The notes under the pieces were generated by a model. That model saw nothing but the letters and a program-made list of their open reading frames with translations, had not been told where the DNA came from and did not search any database. DNA of 64,000 nucleotides from Castor canadensis (lineage: Eukaryota > Chordata > Mammalia > Rodentia > Castoridae): positions 127,680,308 to 127,744,307 of the forward strand of contig NC_133397.1 in assembly GCF_047511655.1 (NCBI RefSeq), in the 5' to 3' direction. The translations under genes and the position numbers were made by a program. Of this stretch, positions 44,698 through 55,687 are shown in pieces. Within the stretch, counting starts at the first letter, position 1, and each line of letters starts with the position of its first letter.

Positions 44698-46089
44698 CTG
44701 AACTAGGTGTCCTCAGTCTCCTTCCTATTCAGTCTTGAATTTTATGAGTGCCACAAATTTACTTCTAAAAAGTGAAAGGAAATAAAGATCATTATGTTTC
44801 TGAGATGTGAGCGAAGAAAGGAGGGCACATACAAAATACTTATGTCTATTTTCACCTGACTTAGTTAAAAAGTTCTGTCAGATCTGGGCGTTTTCCTGTT
44901 AACTACTTTGACACCTTTGCCTTCCATAAGTGAGTTCCCCTTACCAGAGGCACCATGCAGTCATCTGAAATTGCCCAACTAGAGATGTCTCCTAAAATTC
45001 CTGTGTCAAAATCCTGTCCTCAGGATGGTGCGATGGGGTGCAAGGGATTAGGGTTATGTTGAGGAAGTCACAAGGGCAGGGCTCTCATGAACGAGACCAG
45101 TCTCTATAAACAACGCAAGGAAGTCCCTGCACCTTCTGTCAGTGAGGGGACAGTGAGAAGGCTGCATACAAGACCCTCACCAGATGAATCACGGCTGCCT
45201 TGACCCTGGTCTTCCAAGGCTGCAGAAATGTGGGAGCAAATACCAGTTCTGTACGTCAGCACCCAGCTTGTGGGGTTCCACTGTGGCAGCTGCAGTGTAC
45301 GAGTTACCGCACGGGTTTGTTCATGACGTTTATCACAAAGCAGCATTCCTTCTGTGCTTTTGTTAAAAGTGAAGAAAGCCCCACTCTTAAAGGGACACCA
45401 GACTGGATCACTGCAGTTGTCTGGACAGCCGAGGGCCTCGCTGTTCCTCTTTACTGTGTGCTCCTGAGTTAGTCTGCAGACCCACTCTGCTCTGTCCCTC
45501 ACTTTGTCACCTGTAAAATGTAGCAAAGACATTTTCCTTACTGTTCCAGTGAGCACTGAAAAATACAACTTTTGAATGGTTTTGAAATGGAAATTCCATC
45601 TGGTGCATCATGCTAACATTGATTAAGCATTGATTATGGTGCTGGACTGCCATAAGCTCTGTGTGTTGTTCTGTCCAAGACAGGACAGCTGCTCACATGT
45701 AGTGAACAGAGGAACCGAGATGATGGACATGAAGCTGCTTGTCTGCCTGAAACTCAGCCCCCTCCCTGATCCCTAACCCAGGACTTTCACCACTGAACAG
45801 TGTACCACACCGTGGGATAGGTGTTCATTCACTCAGAACAATTAAGATAAATAAACTTTTGAGAACCTGAAGCACACCAGCTCTATCTAACAGATATTAA
45901 AAATGAAAATATATCCTAGCAAATACACCCCTGTTAAGTATGTTAAACCATGGTGGATTTAACAAAGGCTGACCAGCTGGGTCGCAGTTGAATCATAACA
46001 GTACGGATTTCACAGTGAAATGTCAATAATTTTGTTAAAACAGTCCTAAAATTCAAAATGTATAATAAAACTGAAAGGGAGTAGTATTC
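44698..46089. other. Intron 3 sequence, nothing recognised
   Basis: No exon. The 154-codon minus frame at 45104-45568 overlaps a plus frame and has no recognisable domain. Confidence 0.4.
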
Positions 46090-46102
46090 AAGAATTATTA
46101 AG

Positions 46103-46490
46103 GAAGCTGGGTACAGTGGTGCATGCCTGTAGTCTCAGCCACTCAGGAGGCTAGGGTGGAGGAGCACAAGAGACCAGCCTAGACACATAGCAAGACCTCA
46201 AAAACTAATAAAATAGTACAGACAGATCAATAAGCAAGCCACCAGAGGGGACAGGCTGGCCTTCTAGATGCAAGCTGGGTTGCTTCCCTGAGGGTCCTGG
46301 CTACCTGAGGCCTGTGGACTGCTGGTAGAGCCTGGAGACAAGCCTTAGGGCGGAGGCAGCCAGTCTGATGGGGGCATCTACTCTTTCTCCAATGGGGGAG
46401 CCACTGGCCTCCTCAGCACCACATCTGGATTATGGTGTCCCAGTATTAAATGTTCGCTGGTTACAGAAAAAAATAAATAAATAAAATAAA
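46103..46490 (+). mobile_element. Chimeric retroposon: B1 plus about 270 bp of other sequence, with 13-bp target-site duplication
   Basis: The 5' end is exactly a B1 start (GAAGCTGGGTACAGTGGTGC), and the B1 runs to its A-rich tail at about 46200-46215. Then follow some 270 bp that are not SINE, rather GC-rich, with ATTAAA at 46446 and an A-rich tail (AAATAAATAAATAAAATAAAA). AAGAATTATTAAG flanks the whole block at 46090-46102 and 46491-46503, so both parts inserted together. The 3' part has no TTTT on the + strand, so RNA polymerase III starting in the B1 could read through it. Confidence 0.85.
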
Positions 46491-46503
46491 AAGAATTATT
46501 AAG

Positions 46504-47110
46504 AAAATATCATAGAATTCTACAAATAAAATTGCCTTAGGAAATTAACTGAATTCAAACTTACCCATTTCCTATTATAAAAAGTCTTATGTAAAAAGCA
46601 TTGTGAGAAAACACGCTTACTCTTACTTGATCTTTCAGATGAGACGGTAACTTAAAACCTCGGTTGTTTTGAGGGAAAAGTGTGTGAAGTATACATTAAA
46701 AGGAGTCTACCTTGTTTTGTTCAAGTTGATTACTGGATGGAAACCCTCTCTTATGGGAAATACAACCCTATTTTGGAGACTGAATCTGATGTTTAACAAT
46801 TGGAAGAGATGATTGCCGCTCTTACAAAGTCTAATGACTTACATAGACTTAATTAGGTGGCTGTAATATTTTGTGTATCGTATTTTTCCAAGAACTTTAT
46901 TTTTATAGGCGTTTGTCAGGCACCTGTGAGTAAAAACTCATAGGACTGTGCTTGGGTTAAAAACATAACAGATCAGTGGTCCAGCTCTGGGGGTGGAAGA
47001 GGGTTTGACTGCAGAAAACTACAGATAGGGAACTTTTCTGGAGGAGGAACTGTTCTGTATCTTGATTGTGGTAGTGGTTGGTTTACTGCCAGTGATTGTC
47101 AGAACACATC
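46504..47110. other. Intron 3 sequence, nothing recognised
   Basis: AT-rich, no feature recognised. Confidence 0.35.
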
Positions 47111-47305
47111 TTTTTGGGGGAGGGGGTTGGAACTCAGGGCTTCAAGCTTGCAAAGCAGGTGTTCTGCTGCTTCATCCATACCTCCAGTCCATTTTGCTCC
47201 GATTACTTTGGAGAACTGGTTGCCTGGGCTGGCCTTGAACAGTGATCCTCCAGACCTCAGCCTCCCAAGTAGCCACGATCACAGATGTGAGCCACTTGCA
47301 CCGGA
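47111..47305 (-). mobile_element. B1-ID SINE, linker type II
   Basis: Minus-strand unit: GGAACTCAGGGCTTCAAGC, CTTGCAAAGCAGGTGTTCTG, linker CATTTTGCTCCGATTACTTTGG, then GCCTGGGCTGGCCTTGAACA. Confidence 0.8.
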
Positions 47306-47320
47306 CCAAAACTCAGATCT

Positions 47321-47630
47321 TAGCTGGGCATCTGTAGGTCTCGCTGCTGGGGAGGATGAGATTGGGAAGATCACAATTCAAGGCCAGCTTGGGTAAAAAA
47401 GTTCATGTGACACCATCTCAACCAATAGGGCATGGTGGCATGTGTCTGTCACCCCAGCTACACAGGAGCAGTGATCAGGCTACTGTGGGCAAAAAGCTGG
47501 GTCCTACCTCAAAAATAACTGGAGCAAAAAAAGTGCTAGAGGTGTGGCTCAAGAGGTAGAGTGCCTTCCTAGCATGTGCAAGGCCCTGAGTTCAAACCTC
47601 AGTACTGCCCAAAACAAAACAAAAAATCCT
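47321..47630 (+). mobile_element. Composite SINE B1-B1-ID with 9-bp target-site duplication
   Basis: First B1 at 47321-47425 (GGCCAGCTTGGGTAAAAAAG), linker CCATCTCAACCAATAGG, second B1 at 47429-47515 with CTGTCACCCCAGCTACACAG. Then CCTCAAAAATAACTGGAGCA and a full ID (GTGGCTCAAGAGGTAGAGTG...TTCAAACCTCAGTACTGCCC). CTCAGATCT lies at 47312-47320 and 47631-47639. The 310-bp block is one insertion. It is the best preserved copy of this type. Confidence 0.85.
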
Positions 47631-47639
47631 CTCAGATCT

Positions 47640-48091
47640 GTACGCTAAACAAAGGGTAAATTGTGCTGCATATGAATTATATCTCAATATGTATCAGTTA
47701 CAAAGTAGATGAAGTGGGTGACAGTGTGTGTCACTGCCCAAAGCATCACAGCAGCCTTCCTTGTGTTCAGCATTCAGCCATCTCTGGTGCCTTTCTTGAC
47801 ACCTAAACACTGCTGTGCTTATAAGCTCAGCACTTGAATTGGTAGCATTTGTCTAAAATTTCTGATATAAGGTTCAGCATCCTTTTTTATAAGTCTGAGT
47901 AAAGAGCACTAGTAACAGCCAAAAAATGACATATTTCATTAAATGAACTGAGATGCATGGCCATTTCTATTGCTCATTTTGTTTTTCTGTAACCTTGGAA
48001 GCAGGAAACTCAGACAGATTTGGAATGCTCAGTTAGCAGTTTGATTTCAAGGAGAGTTTATTGCCCTTGAAGATGTAGCTGTTGAAAGTAC
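47640..48091. other. Intron 3 sequence, nothing recognised
   Basis: No feature was recognised. Confidence 0.35.
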
Positions 48092-48299
48092 CAGCCAGAC
48101 ATAGTGGCACACGCCTGTAATCCCAACTAGTTGGGAGGTAGAGGTAGGAGGATTGTTTTTGAGGCCAGCCTGGGCAAAGTGAGCGAGACCTTATCTCAAA
48201 ACCAAAAAGACCAGGGCCATAGCTCAAGTGGTAAAGTGCTTGTCTAGCAGGTGTGAGGCTCTGGTTCAACCCCCAGGGCTACAAAAACAACAACAAAAC
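48092..48299 (+). mobile_element. B1-ID SINE
   Basis: Full B1 (CACGCCTGTAATCCCAACTA...GCCAGCCTGGGCAAAG) joined through CTCAAAACCAAAAAGACCAG to an ID (CATAGCTCAAGTGGTAAAGT...GGTTCAACCCCCAGG). Confidence 0.85.
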
Positions 48300-48876
48300 C
48301 ACATGTGTCCAGTGCCTGCGCTGGGCTGCTTCCCTCTCAGGCACCTAAGAAGCACCTGAAGCATGCCTTGTCCAAGGGAGCAGGTGTTTCCTTCTTCCCC
48401 ATCCTCAGTTCTTTCCGTCGTGCCCTACTTCCTGCATTCAGCCGTGTCCTCAGCATTTATCCCCACTCTACTTCTGTTCGTCTTTACCCTCTGTGCCATC
48501 TGATGTCTGTCCCAGTAACATGTGTCCTTAGTCAGCTGAGGAAGCAGTTCTGTGGCCCTGCTGTGGTCTCATTTGTCTTCCAGATCTCACGTGGTAGAAA
48601 CTGAATCCCAGAAGCCATGGGTTAAAGGGCTGTGAGAGGTGCGACCTTTGGGCAGAGACTGGGCCTCAGGGCTCTGCACTCAGCCTAGGGCTATAGTGAG
48701 GTGTCCTCTCTATAGGGAGCTGGGGAAAGAAACATTTCAGGTTAGCTAAAGAGGGTAAGAGTCCACCTGTTAGAAAATAGAAAAGGTCACTTTCAGATGA
48801 GTGAAAGGTTAAGAAGTCAGTTAAGAAAGAGTCCCATTATGCAAATAAAGTTGAAATCTTTACACTTTACCTTTAT
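48300..48876. other. Intron 3 sequence, nothing recognised
   Basis: No feature was recognised. The 99-codon frame at 48305-48604 has no recognisable domain. Confidence 0.35.
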
Positions 48877-49070
48877 TTTTTAAGGTACTGGAATTGAGCC
48901 TCTCACTTGCTAGGCAGGCTCTAACCACCTGAGCCACACCTCAGTCCTTTTTTTCTTTGGCTGTTTTTGAGATCGGTCTTGTGTCATGCCCAGGCCAGCC
49001 TGGGTAGTGATTCTCCTGATCTCCACCATCCCAGTAGCTGGGATTACAGGCGTGCACCACCACACCCAGC
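48877..49070 (-). mobile_element. B1-ID SINE
   Basis: Minus-strand ID (CACTTGCTAGGCAGGCTCTA, ACCTGAGCCACACCTCAGTC) joined to a B1 (CCCAGGCCAGCCTGGGTAG, TGGGATTACAGGCGTGCACC). Confidence 0.8.
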
Positions 49071-49264
49071 AAAATAGTCATTTTTACAAGGCCAGCTACA
49101 GATACTGTTAAGATGGCATATTGAGCTTTTTTCTTTTCACTGGAATCCAGTAAGAAGCTAAGGGAAATGACAAGTTAAACATTTTGATTCATGTAGCTAG
49201 AGCGACCTACACTGTGTGTCTGCATACATGTATGGACCTGTATGTACATTATTATATTGTATTT

Positions 49265-49301
<37 letters not shown>
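49265..49301. repeat. Microsatellite (TA)n(TATG)n
   Basis: About twelve TA units followed by three TATG units, directly before a B1. Confidence 0.9.
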
Positions 49302-49402
49302 TTGAAGGCGGGGGGAGCCATGGTCTCCTATGTAACCCAGGCTGACCTTGAATTGTTATCTTCTGCCTCAGCCTGACAAATGCTCGGATTGCAGACAGGC
49401 AG
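49302..49402 (-). mobile_element. B1 SINE, decayed
   Basis: CCTATGTAACCCAGGCTGAC, CTTGAATTGTTATCTTCTGC and GCTCGGATTGCAGACAGGC are an antisense B1. The microsatellite probably grew from its T-rich end. Confidence 0.65.
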
Positions 49403-49434
49403 CTTTAAAAGTCATACTTTAAATATTTTAGGAA

Positions 49435-49560
49435 AATGACATTTACTGAAATTTTCTGTATGTTGGGCACTGTTCTGAGCACTTTACATATGTTAACTGA
49501 GTCAGTTCTTCAACAGTTCTCTGACCTGTGTCTTATCCACCAGGAGCTCCAAGTCCAGAG
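49435..49560 (-). mobile_element. MIR-class relic (tentative)
   Basis: TGTTGGGCACTGTTCTGAGC, ACTTTACATATGTTAACTGA and GTCAGTTCTTCAACAGTTC match the reverse-oriented MIR/L2-class tail. Confidence 0.4.
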
Positions 49561-49757
49561 AGGTCCAAGTAGTCGCGCTCACATAGCTCTCCTTACACAT
49601 GACCTCTATTCTGACAAATTAGCTGACTTGTCAATTAAAAATTCACTGTTTTTTTTTTCTCTTTAAAATGTCTGTAATGTAGCAGGCACTGAAAGGGAAG
49701 AATAAAACAGCCCTTGTCCTCACAGGGTTTGCACTTAGCTTTAAGAAAAGTGGGGTG

Positions 49758-49986
49758 AAGCCAGGCACCCATGGCTCATGCCACTCCTAGCTACTCAGGA
49801 GGCAGAGATCAGGAGGATCGCAGTTCGAAGCCAGACCAGCGAAATAGTTCATGAGACCCTATCTCAAAAAAAAACAACACAAAACATGGCTGGTGGCACA
49901 GCTCAAGTGATAGAGCTCCTGCCTAGCAAGCAAGCATGAGGCCCTGAGTTCAAAAACACCAGTACCACCAAAATTAAGAAAAAAAA
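49758..49986 (+). mobile_element. B1-ID SINE with target-site duplication
   Basis: B1 (GGAGGCAGAGATCAGGAGGA, GCAGTTCGAAGCCAG), then CATGAGACCCTATCTC and an A-run, then an ID (GGTGGCACAGCTCAAGTGAT...CCAGTACCACC) and a poly(A). AAGTGGGGTG at 49748-49757 and 49987-49996 flanks it. Confidence 0.85.
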
Positions 49987-49996
49987 AAGTGGGGTG

Positions 49997-50327
49997 GAGA
50001 AGCAGGTAGGTGTGAGATACAGAGTAACCCAGCCAAACAGAGACCACATTAGATCAGAAGCAATCTCCCCTCTCTGCAGCCTACCTTGGAGTACTCTTAG
50101 CTCATTTTGATATTTGAGGTTCTCTTAAAAACCTTTTGTACACATTAGAGGGGTTTTTTTTAGCATTTAAAAAATTTGAATTATAGATCTCAATAATTTG
50201 GAGAAATATTACATGAAGTATCACGTACCCATCATCCAGTTTCCCCTATCGTGACATCTTACTCAGTGCTAGTTCAAAAACAGTCAATACGAGCAAATAC
50301 TGTTAACTAGACTACAGAACTTTCTCA
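49997..50327. other. Intron 3 sequence, nothing recognised
   Basis: No feature was recognised. Confidence 0.35.
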
Positions 50328-50342
50328 ATTTTCACTAATTTT

Positions 50343-50544
50343 TTTTTTCTTTGCTGCAGTACTGGAGTTTGAATTCAGGGCCTCACACTTGCTAGGCAGG
50401 CACTCTACTTACTGCTTGAGCCACTCCAACCAGTCCTTTTTTGTGTTGGGTATTTTCAAGGCAGGGTCTCGTGAACTATTTGCCTGGGGCTGGCTTCCAA
50501 CCTTGATTCTCCTGAATAGCTGGGATACTGGCAGTGCCTGGCTG
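50343..50544 (-). mobile_element. B1-ID SINE with target-site duplication
   Basis: Minus-strand unit of linker type I (TTTTTTGTGTTGGGTATTTTC). ATTTTCACTA occurs at both ends (from 50328 and from 50545). Confidence 0.85.
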
Positions 50545-50880
50545 ATTTTCACTATTTTATGTGCATTGTTATGTAGATCTGTGTGCATTTATTAAAATCT
50601 AGGAACTTTTAAAACAGATTACCTGGGGTTTTCTAGACAGACAGTCTTGTCCTCTGCAAACAATCTTTCTTCTTCCTTTCTGGCTGCTCTACAATTTGTT
50701 TCCTTTTCTTATGTTATTACACTAGCTAGGATTTATAGTACTATACTGAATACGCGGGATGAGAACAGACATCCTTGCCTTGTTCCCAATTTTAGGGAAA
50801 AAGTGTTCATTATTTGACCACTGTGGTGTTACCTCTAGGGTTTCTATAGATGGTCTTTATCAGGATAAAGAGAGCTTAAC

Positions 50881-50927
50881 CAGGATTTCCCAGAGATGGA
50901 TATCTAGATAACTAATGAGAGGGAGGG

Positions 50928-50961
<34 letters not shown>

Positions 50962-51366
50962 AGATTTCAGGAGCTGGCTCAAAAGGTTATGGAGGCTGAG
51001 CCATTCCAAGTTCTGCAGTCAGTAAACTGGAATCTCAGGAGAACCAGTGGGGTAAGTTCTAGTTCAAAAGCTGGAAGGTTTCAGACCCAGGAAGAGCTGA
51101 TTTTTCAGTTCAGTGCAAACACAGAAGGAGACTGACGCTCCAGCTCAACTGGTTAGGCAGAGGAGTTCCTTCTCACTCAGACACTCTTGCCCTGTCAGGC
51201 TCTTAGTTGAGCACATGAGATCCACCCACCTTGGGGAGAGTGCTCTGCTCTACCCCATCTCCCGTTCAGGTGTTAATCTCATTGCAAACACCATCACCAC
51301 ACACTCTTGGGTAATTGTTGACCTGGAGTCTGACCACCCCATGCTCAGTCAAGCTGACACATAAAA
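50881..51366 (+). repeat. Ancient interspersed repeat inserted in the L1, with a (GA)n run
   Basis: A (GA)n run at 50930-50957. Then GGAGCTGGCTCAAAAGGTTA, TTATGGAGGCTGAGCCATTC, TTCTGCAGTCAGTAAACTGG and CAAGCTGACACATAAAATTA. I know this word order from many mammalian copies but cannot name the family. L1 sequence continues on both sides. Confidence 0.5.
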
Positions 51367-51843
51367 TTAACTGTCATGTCTTCTGTTCCTAATCTGCTGG
51401 ACTTTTTCTATCATGAATAAATGCTGAATTTTGTGAAATGCTTCCTGACATCAGCTAATACAATCCTGTTTTCATCCTTAGCATGTTGGTGTGTTGTATT
51501 GATTTTTCTGACATTGAAACAGCCTTGAATTCCTAGAATAAACCCCACCTTGTCATGGTCTATCCTTCTTACATACTGTTTCATTTAAGTTGCTAGTGAT
51601 TCATTACGGACTTTTTCTTGGGGTTTAATGAGTTATTGGACTTTAGTTTTCTTTTTCAGACTGCCTTTGGCTTTGATACTGAGGTAATACTGGCCTAATA
51701 AAGTGAGTTGGGAAGTATTTCTTTCTCTTCAGTTTTCTGGAAGAGATTGTTCACAATCCATGTTAATTCTCCTGTAAATGTTTGGTAAAATTCTCTGGTA
51801 AAACCATCAGCTCCTGGGGATTTCTTTTGTAGAAGCTAAACAC

Positions 51844-52146
51844 GCTAGCTGGGCACACCTGTAATCATAGCTCCTGGGGAGGCAGAGACTGGGGAGAATA
51901 GCATCCAAGGCCAGTGGAAGCAAAAAGTCCATCCCAGCCAATAGCTGCGTGCAGTGGGTGCACCCGTCATCCCAGCTACACAGGATGTGTCCATGTGAGG
52001 ATCGAGGTCCATGCATAAACATGAGCCCCTATCTCAAACAACAAAAGCAAAAAAAGTTGGAGGCATGGCTCAAGTGGTAGAGCACCTGCCTAGCAAACAC
52101 AAGACCCTGAGTTCAAACCCCAGTACCAACAAATAACATAAAATAA
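51844..52146 (+). mobile_element. Composite SINE B1-B1-ID inserted in the antisense L1
   Basis: First B1 at 51845-51935, linker ATCCCAGCCAATAGC, second B1 at 51947-52035 with CACCCGTCATCCCAGCTACA, then an ID (GGCATGGCTCAAGTGGTAGA...TTCAAACCCCAGTACCAAC). The flanks AGAAGCTAAACAC (51831-51843) and AGAAGCTAAATAC (52147-52159) differ at one base. The 303-bp block is one insertion. Confidence 0.85.
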
Positions 52147-52182
52147 AGAAGCTAAATACACTACAATTATAGATTAAATTTT

Positions 52183-52307
52183 GTATTGGTTTTGAAACAG
52201 GGTCTCACTGTGTAGCCCAGGTTAGAATTCTTACCTCAAACTCACATCCCCCTGCCTCAGACTCTACCATGCTGGGATTATAGACATGCATCACCACACC
52301 AGACTAG
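52183..52307 (-). mobile_element. B1 SINE (monomer) with 12-bp target-site duplication, in the L1
   Basis: Minus-strand B1 (AGGGTCTCACTGTGTAGCCC, ATGCTGGGATTATAGACATG). AGATTAAATTTT flanks it at 52171-52182 and 52308-52319. Confidence 0.9.
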
Positions 52308-53225
52308 AGATTAAATTTTTAACAGTCATAGGATCATTCAGATTTTTGGTCTCATATTTGGTGAATTCTTGTAGTTCGTGGTTTTCAAAGCCGTGTTCTG
52401 TTTTATCCGAGTTGTGGAGTGTACGTGTGTAGTTATTTGCATATGCATACATTTTCCCCCGTCTACAATTTTAGGGTCTGTGGTCATGCTCTCTGCTTCA
52501 CTGCTGATATTGGCAATTTTCTATTTATCCATCTTGCTAGCAGTATCAATTTTACTCATCTTTTCACTGAACCCAGTTTTTGTTTCATTGATGAATTATT
52601 CCTTTTATTTTTATTATTGCCTTTCTTGTGTTTGCTTTGGGTTTATTTTTCTCTTTTTCTAGTTTGTTAAGGTAGGAACTCAGATTACTAATTTAAGGTC
52701 TTCCTTTTGGGGGGGTACGGGAGGTGGTGCTGGAGCTCGAAGTCCTGTTGCTGGCTTGTGCCATGTGGCCACACCCCGGCCGTTTCCTAAGGTTAGATGT
52801 TAGTGCCCATGGGTTTCCCTCTCAGCAGTGCTGTGGGCTCTTTCTGCAGACATGGTAGTGTTGCATTTTCATATCCGCTCAGTTCTCAGTATTTCTCCTG
52901 TCCTTCCAGACTTCATGTTTGACGTGTGGATTATTTAGTGTTTTGTTTAATTTGCCAGTGTTGGGATTTTTTTTTTCCTATTATCTTTCAGTTACTGACT
53001 TCCAGTTTGCTTCCATTATGGTCAGAGAACATACTCTGTTTTTAAATATGTTGAGGTTTGCCTTTATGATGCAAAGTGTAGTCTGGATTGGTGAGTGTTC
53101 CACTGGGGCTTGAAAAGAACATGGATTCTGCTGCCATTAACTGTCTGTTAACTCCTGCTAGTTGATGGTGGGTTGGGCTTTTCTGTGTCCTTGCTGGTTT
53201 TCTAATAGTTATCGTGGTTGCTGAG

Positions 53226-55464
53226 AAGGGCACAGAACATTTGATTAGCCCTCTAAAACCATGTCTAATGGCCCCTGACCTTTACCCTTCACACCCACTC
53301 TTTGCTCTTCCCCCTTGCAATGTGTGCATTGATCTCGCATTAAAATCTGGCTGCTCCACTGTTCTGTATCTCAAAGCCCTACGATTTCATCACTATTCTG
53401 TCTCCTTTGCTTTCTTCTGAAAAGTGGGAGTGTAAGTCAGCAGGATGATCTCATTTTCTCTTGAAAATACATTCTTGAGGAGAATTTGTTTCAAGGACAG
53501 GAAGAGAAACTTTAACTGTGAGGCACTGGTCACTGAATTAAGAGCACTGCTTATGTGTGTGTGTTGGGGGGGTCTGAAGTTCTTGAGGGCAGAGGCCAAG
53601 GATTTTGCATTTCCCATGGTCCTTTCCTAGAAAAGTGTTTCCACATATTTGTGGGATGACTTCAAAATAGATGAATGAGTGCTGGATGATATGAGTCACA
53701 GCCAAAACAAAGACACCCACTCCTGTACTGCTGCTCTTCTGGGGTTTAGTAAGAGTCTAAAACGCCAGGTTTCCGAAGGCTGCAGCATTTGATCACTGGC
53801 TCTGTGCCAGCCTGACTCTCATTAAATAAATACTCAAGGAAGGGACTCTGCATGCAAAAGGAAACCTGATTTCATTTTTAATCAAGGAGAAGATAAATCT
53901 CAGATGTCCAGTGCATAACAAATTGGAAAGAACGGGACCGACCCAGCCTAACATTCTGCCTCTTTGCCTGAAGCTGACCCTGACTTAGTTCTCGTGGCAC
54001 AGTAGACGCACTTGTGGCCTCTCCACGCGGGCTGTGCCTGAAACACCAGAACTCTGCCTACATAGTCCCCCATGCCGGACCCAATTGAGCTAAGTAAGAA
54101 GCATCTAAGTTTATAGCAGTAGCAGTTGGTGATATGGACAGTGAGACACTGGTTTTTTTCTGTGGTGAGGCACAAATGAGGTGGCACCAGGATTATCACT
54201 GTTGAATCGCATATGAAACTTTTATTGACCTACTAATTCACATGTGTTTGAAACATTACCAAGTTAATTAACTTTTTGTCCATGTGCCAGAACACTCAGA
54301 GGACCTTTGTTTTTCCCTTGGGGATCTGATTCTGTTTGTAGAACAACCTTCATCTGTTGATATAGTTTTTGGTGATCAAAAACCTTTATAACACATTTAA
54401 AGGAAGCTTAACTAGACAAAGACTTCAGTTAGACAGGGTCTAACTGAAGCTAAGTGAGACTGGGTCTGCCAGTCAAGTCCAGTGACAAACAATGGGGCCA
54501 CGGTGACTACTGCCTGGGGTTTTCCAAGATCCATGAAGCCATCCTCAGGCATTTGTTTAGATCCCTCAGTCCCTGCTCTGTCACCCAGTCTTCTGTATTG
54601 CGTTAAGACAACACCAGTATTTCTCTTTCCCAGCGTGCCTGTCCTCACACATGTACTGTAAGTGTAGCAAGCGTGCCACAGACGCAGAAGAACCAGCTCT
54701 GAACTGTGTGCAGCTAGCAAGCCCGATGATGGTCAGAGGCCACTGTGAGAACTGACTTGATGTGAAAATCCTCCCACTTCTCTGGTTTCTTAAATGGCAA
54801 ACTGCTTTTCCCAGCTGTGCAATGAAATTACCAGCTGTGTCACAGTGCCTGGGCTGGGTGGCAGCTGGTAGCTGTTTCCACCCACAGGTGAGGTTTAAGG
54901 TAAACAGTGGGGCTTCCCTTCTGTTCAGGAACAGAGCCTGGGTCAAGATTAGGCTATGTGCTAGCAGAGATGGCCTGGAACTATGCTTACCTCCCTCTCA
55001 GGGGCTCACTCAGAGCTTGACAGTGGCTTTTCTCCTCAGTCGATCCCTTTTTCACTTGGCACACAAACGTTCCACTTTCCTCTCTGCAGAAGCTAGCGTG
55101 GCTTTGCTCCCTGCTTGCTCCCTTGTTTGGCTTTGCTTGCGTCACTCGCTGAGCTGTCACCGCCCAGCCCATCAGGCACATTAGATGTGGGCCTGGTGCA
55201 GCCACTTCCTTCCAAGGTGAAAGCTCATGTGTTTTCTGCATAAAAATCAAAAACGAAAGTGGAAGGAAGGGTTGTGAGAAGAGAAGAGCTGAGCGTGATG
55301 GACTCAAAGCTGTTTCAGTGGAGGAGTGATGTGGTCAGAGTCTTTGAACGGGGAAGAAACCTTTGAAACGACCTGAAATTAAATGCACAAGTAATGCCTA
55401 GAACCGGCCCAGCTTCATGGAACTTTGAATTGCCTGTTTTGCTTATTTGTTTTTAACTTTCAAA
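53226..55464. other. Intron 3 sequence, nothing recognised
   Basis: About 2.2 kb without a nameable feature. Frames of 100-140 codons at 54412-55307 overlap on both strands and lack domains. Confidence 0.4.
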
Positions 55465-55548
55465 AATTTTGGCAGTACTGAACTTTGAATTTAGGGCCAT
55501 GTGCTTGCTAGGCAGGCCCTCCACCACTTGAGCCACACCTCCAGTCCT
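55465..55548 (-). mobile_element. ID SINE (monomer)
   Basis: GGCAGTACTGAACTTTGAAT, GTGCTTGCTAGGCAGGCCC and CACTTGAGCCACACCTCCAG on the + strand are an antisense ID. Confidence 0.75.
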
Positions 55549-55687
55549 CAGCGCTTATTTTAAAGGTTCATGTGAAGCAGTAGTTCTATTTGTGTAGTAT
55601 TTGAAAATCAAGAAAGGAATGCTTTTGCTTAGCATTTTTTAAGTCTCCCTTTAATCTGAGGGGAGAAAAGAAAAGAGGGCCCAAAGG

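Larger units (their letters stand above)
50610..53225 (-). mobile_element. Old antisense L1 (ORF2), split by three later insertions
   Basis: Reverse-oriented L1 ORF2 in three or more parts: 50610-50880, 51367-51830 and 52160-53225. Marks include GGGTTTTCTAGACAGACAGT, CATCCTTGCCTTGTTCCCAA, CAGCTCCTGGGGATTTCTTT, AGTTACTGACTTCCAGTTTG, TTCCATTATGGTCAGAGAAC and AAGAACATGGATTCTGCTGC. It is full of stops. A decayed ID-like piece may lie at 52709-52790. Confidence 0.8.

Noticed and set aside
45104-45568. 154-codon minus-strand frame in intron 3
   Set aside because: Overlaps plus-strand frames, no recognisable domain or signal.
54581-55184. Overlapping 121- and 140-codon frames on opposite strands
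   Set aside because: Neither resembles a known family, and no polyadenylation or splice structure supports a gene.
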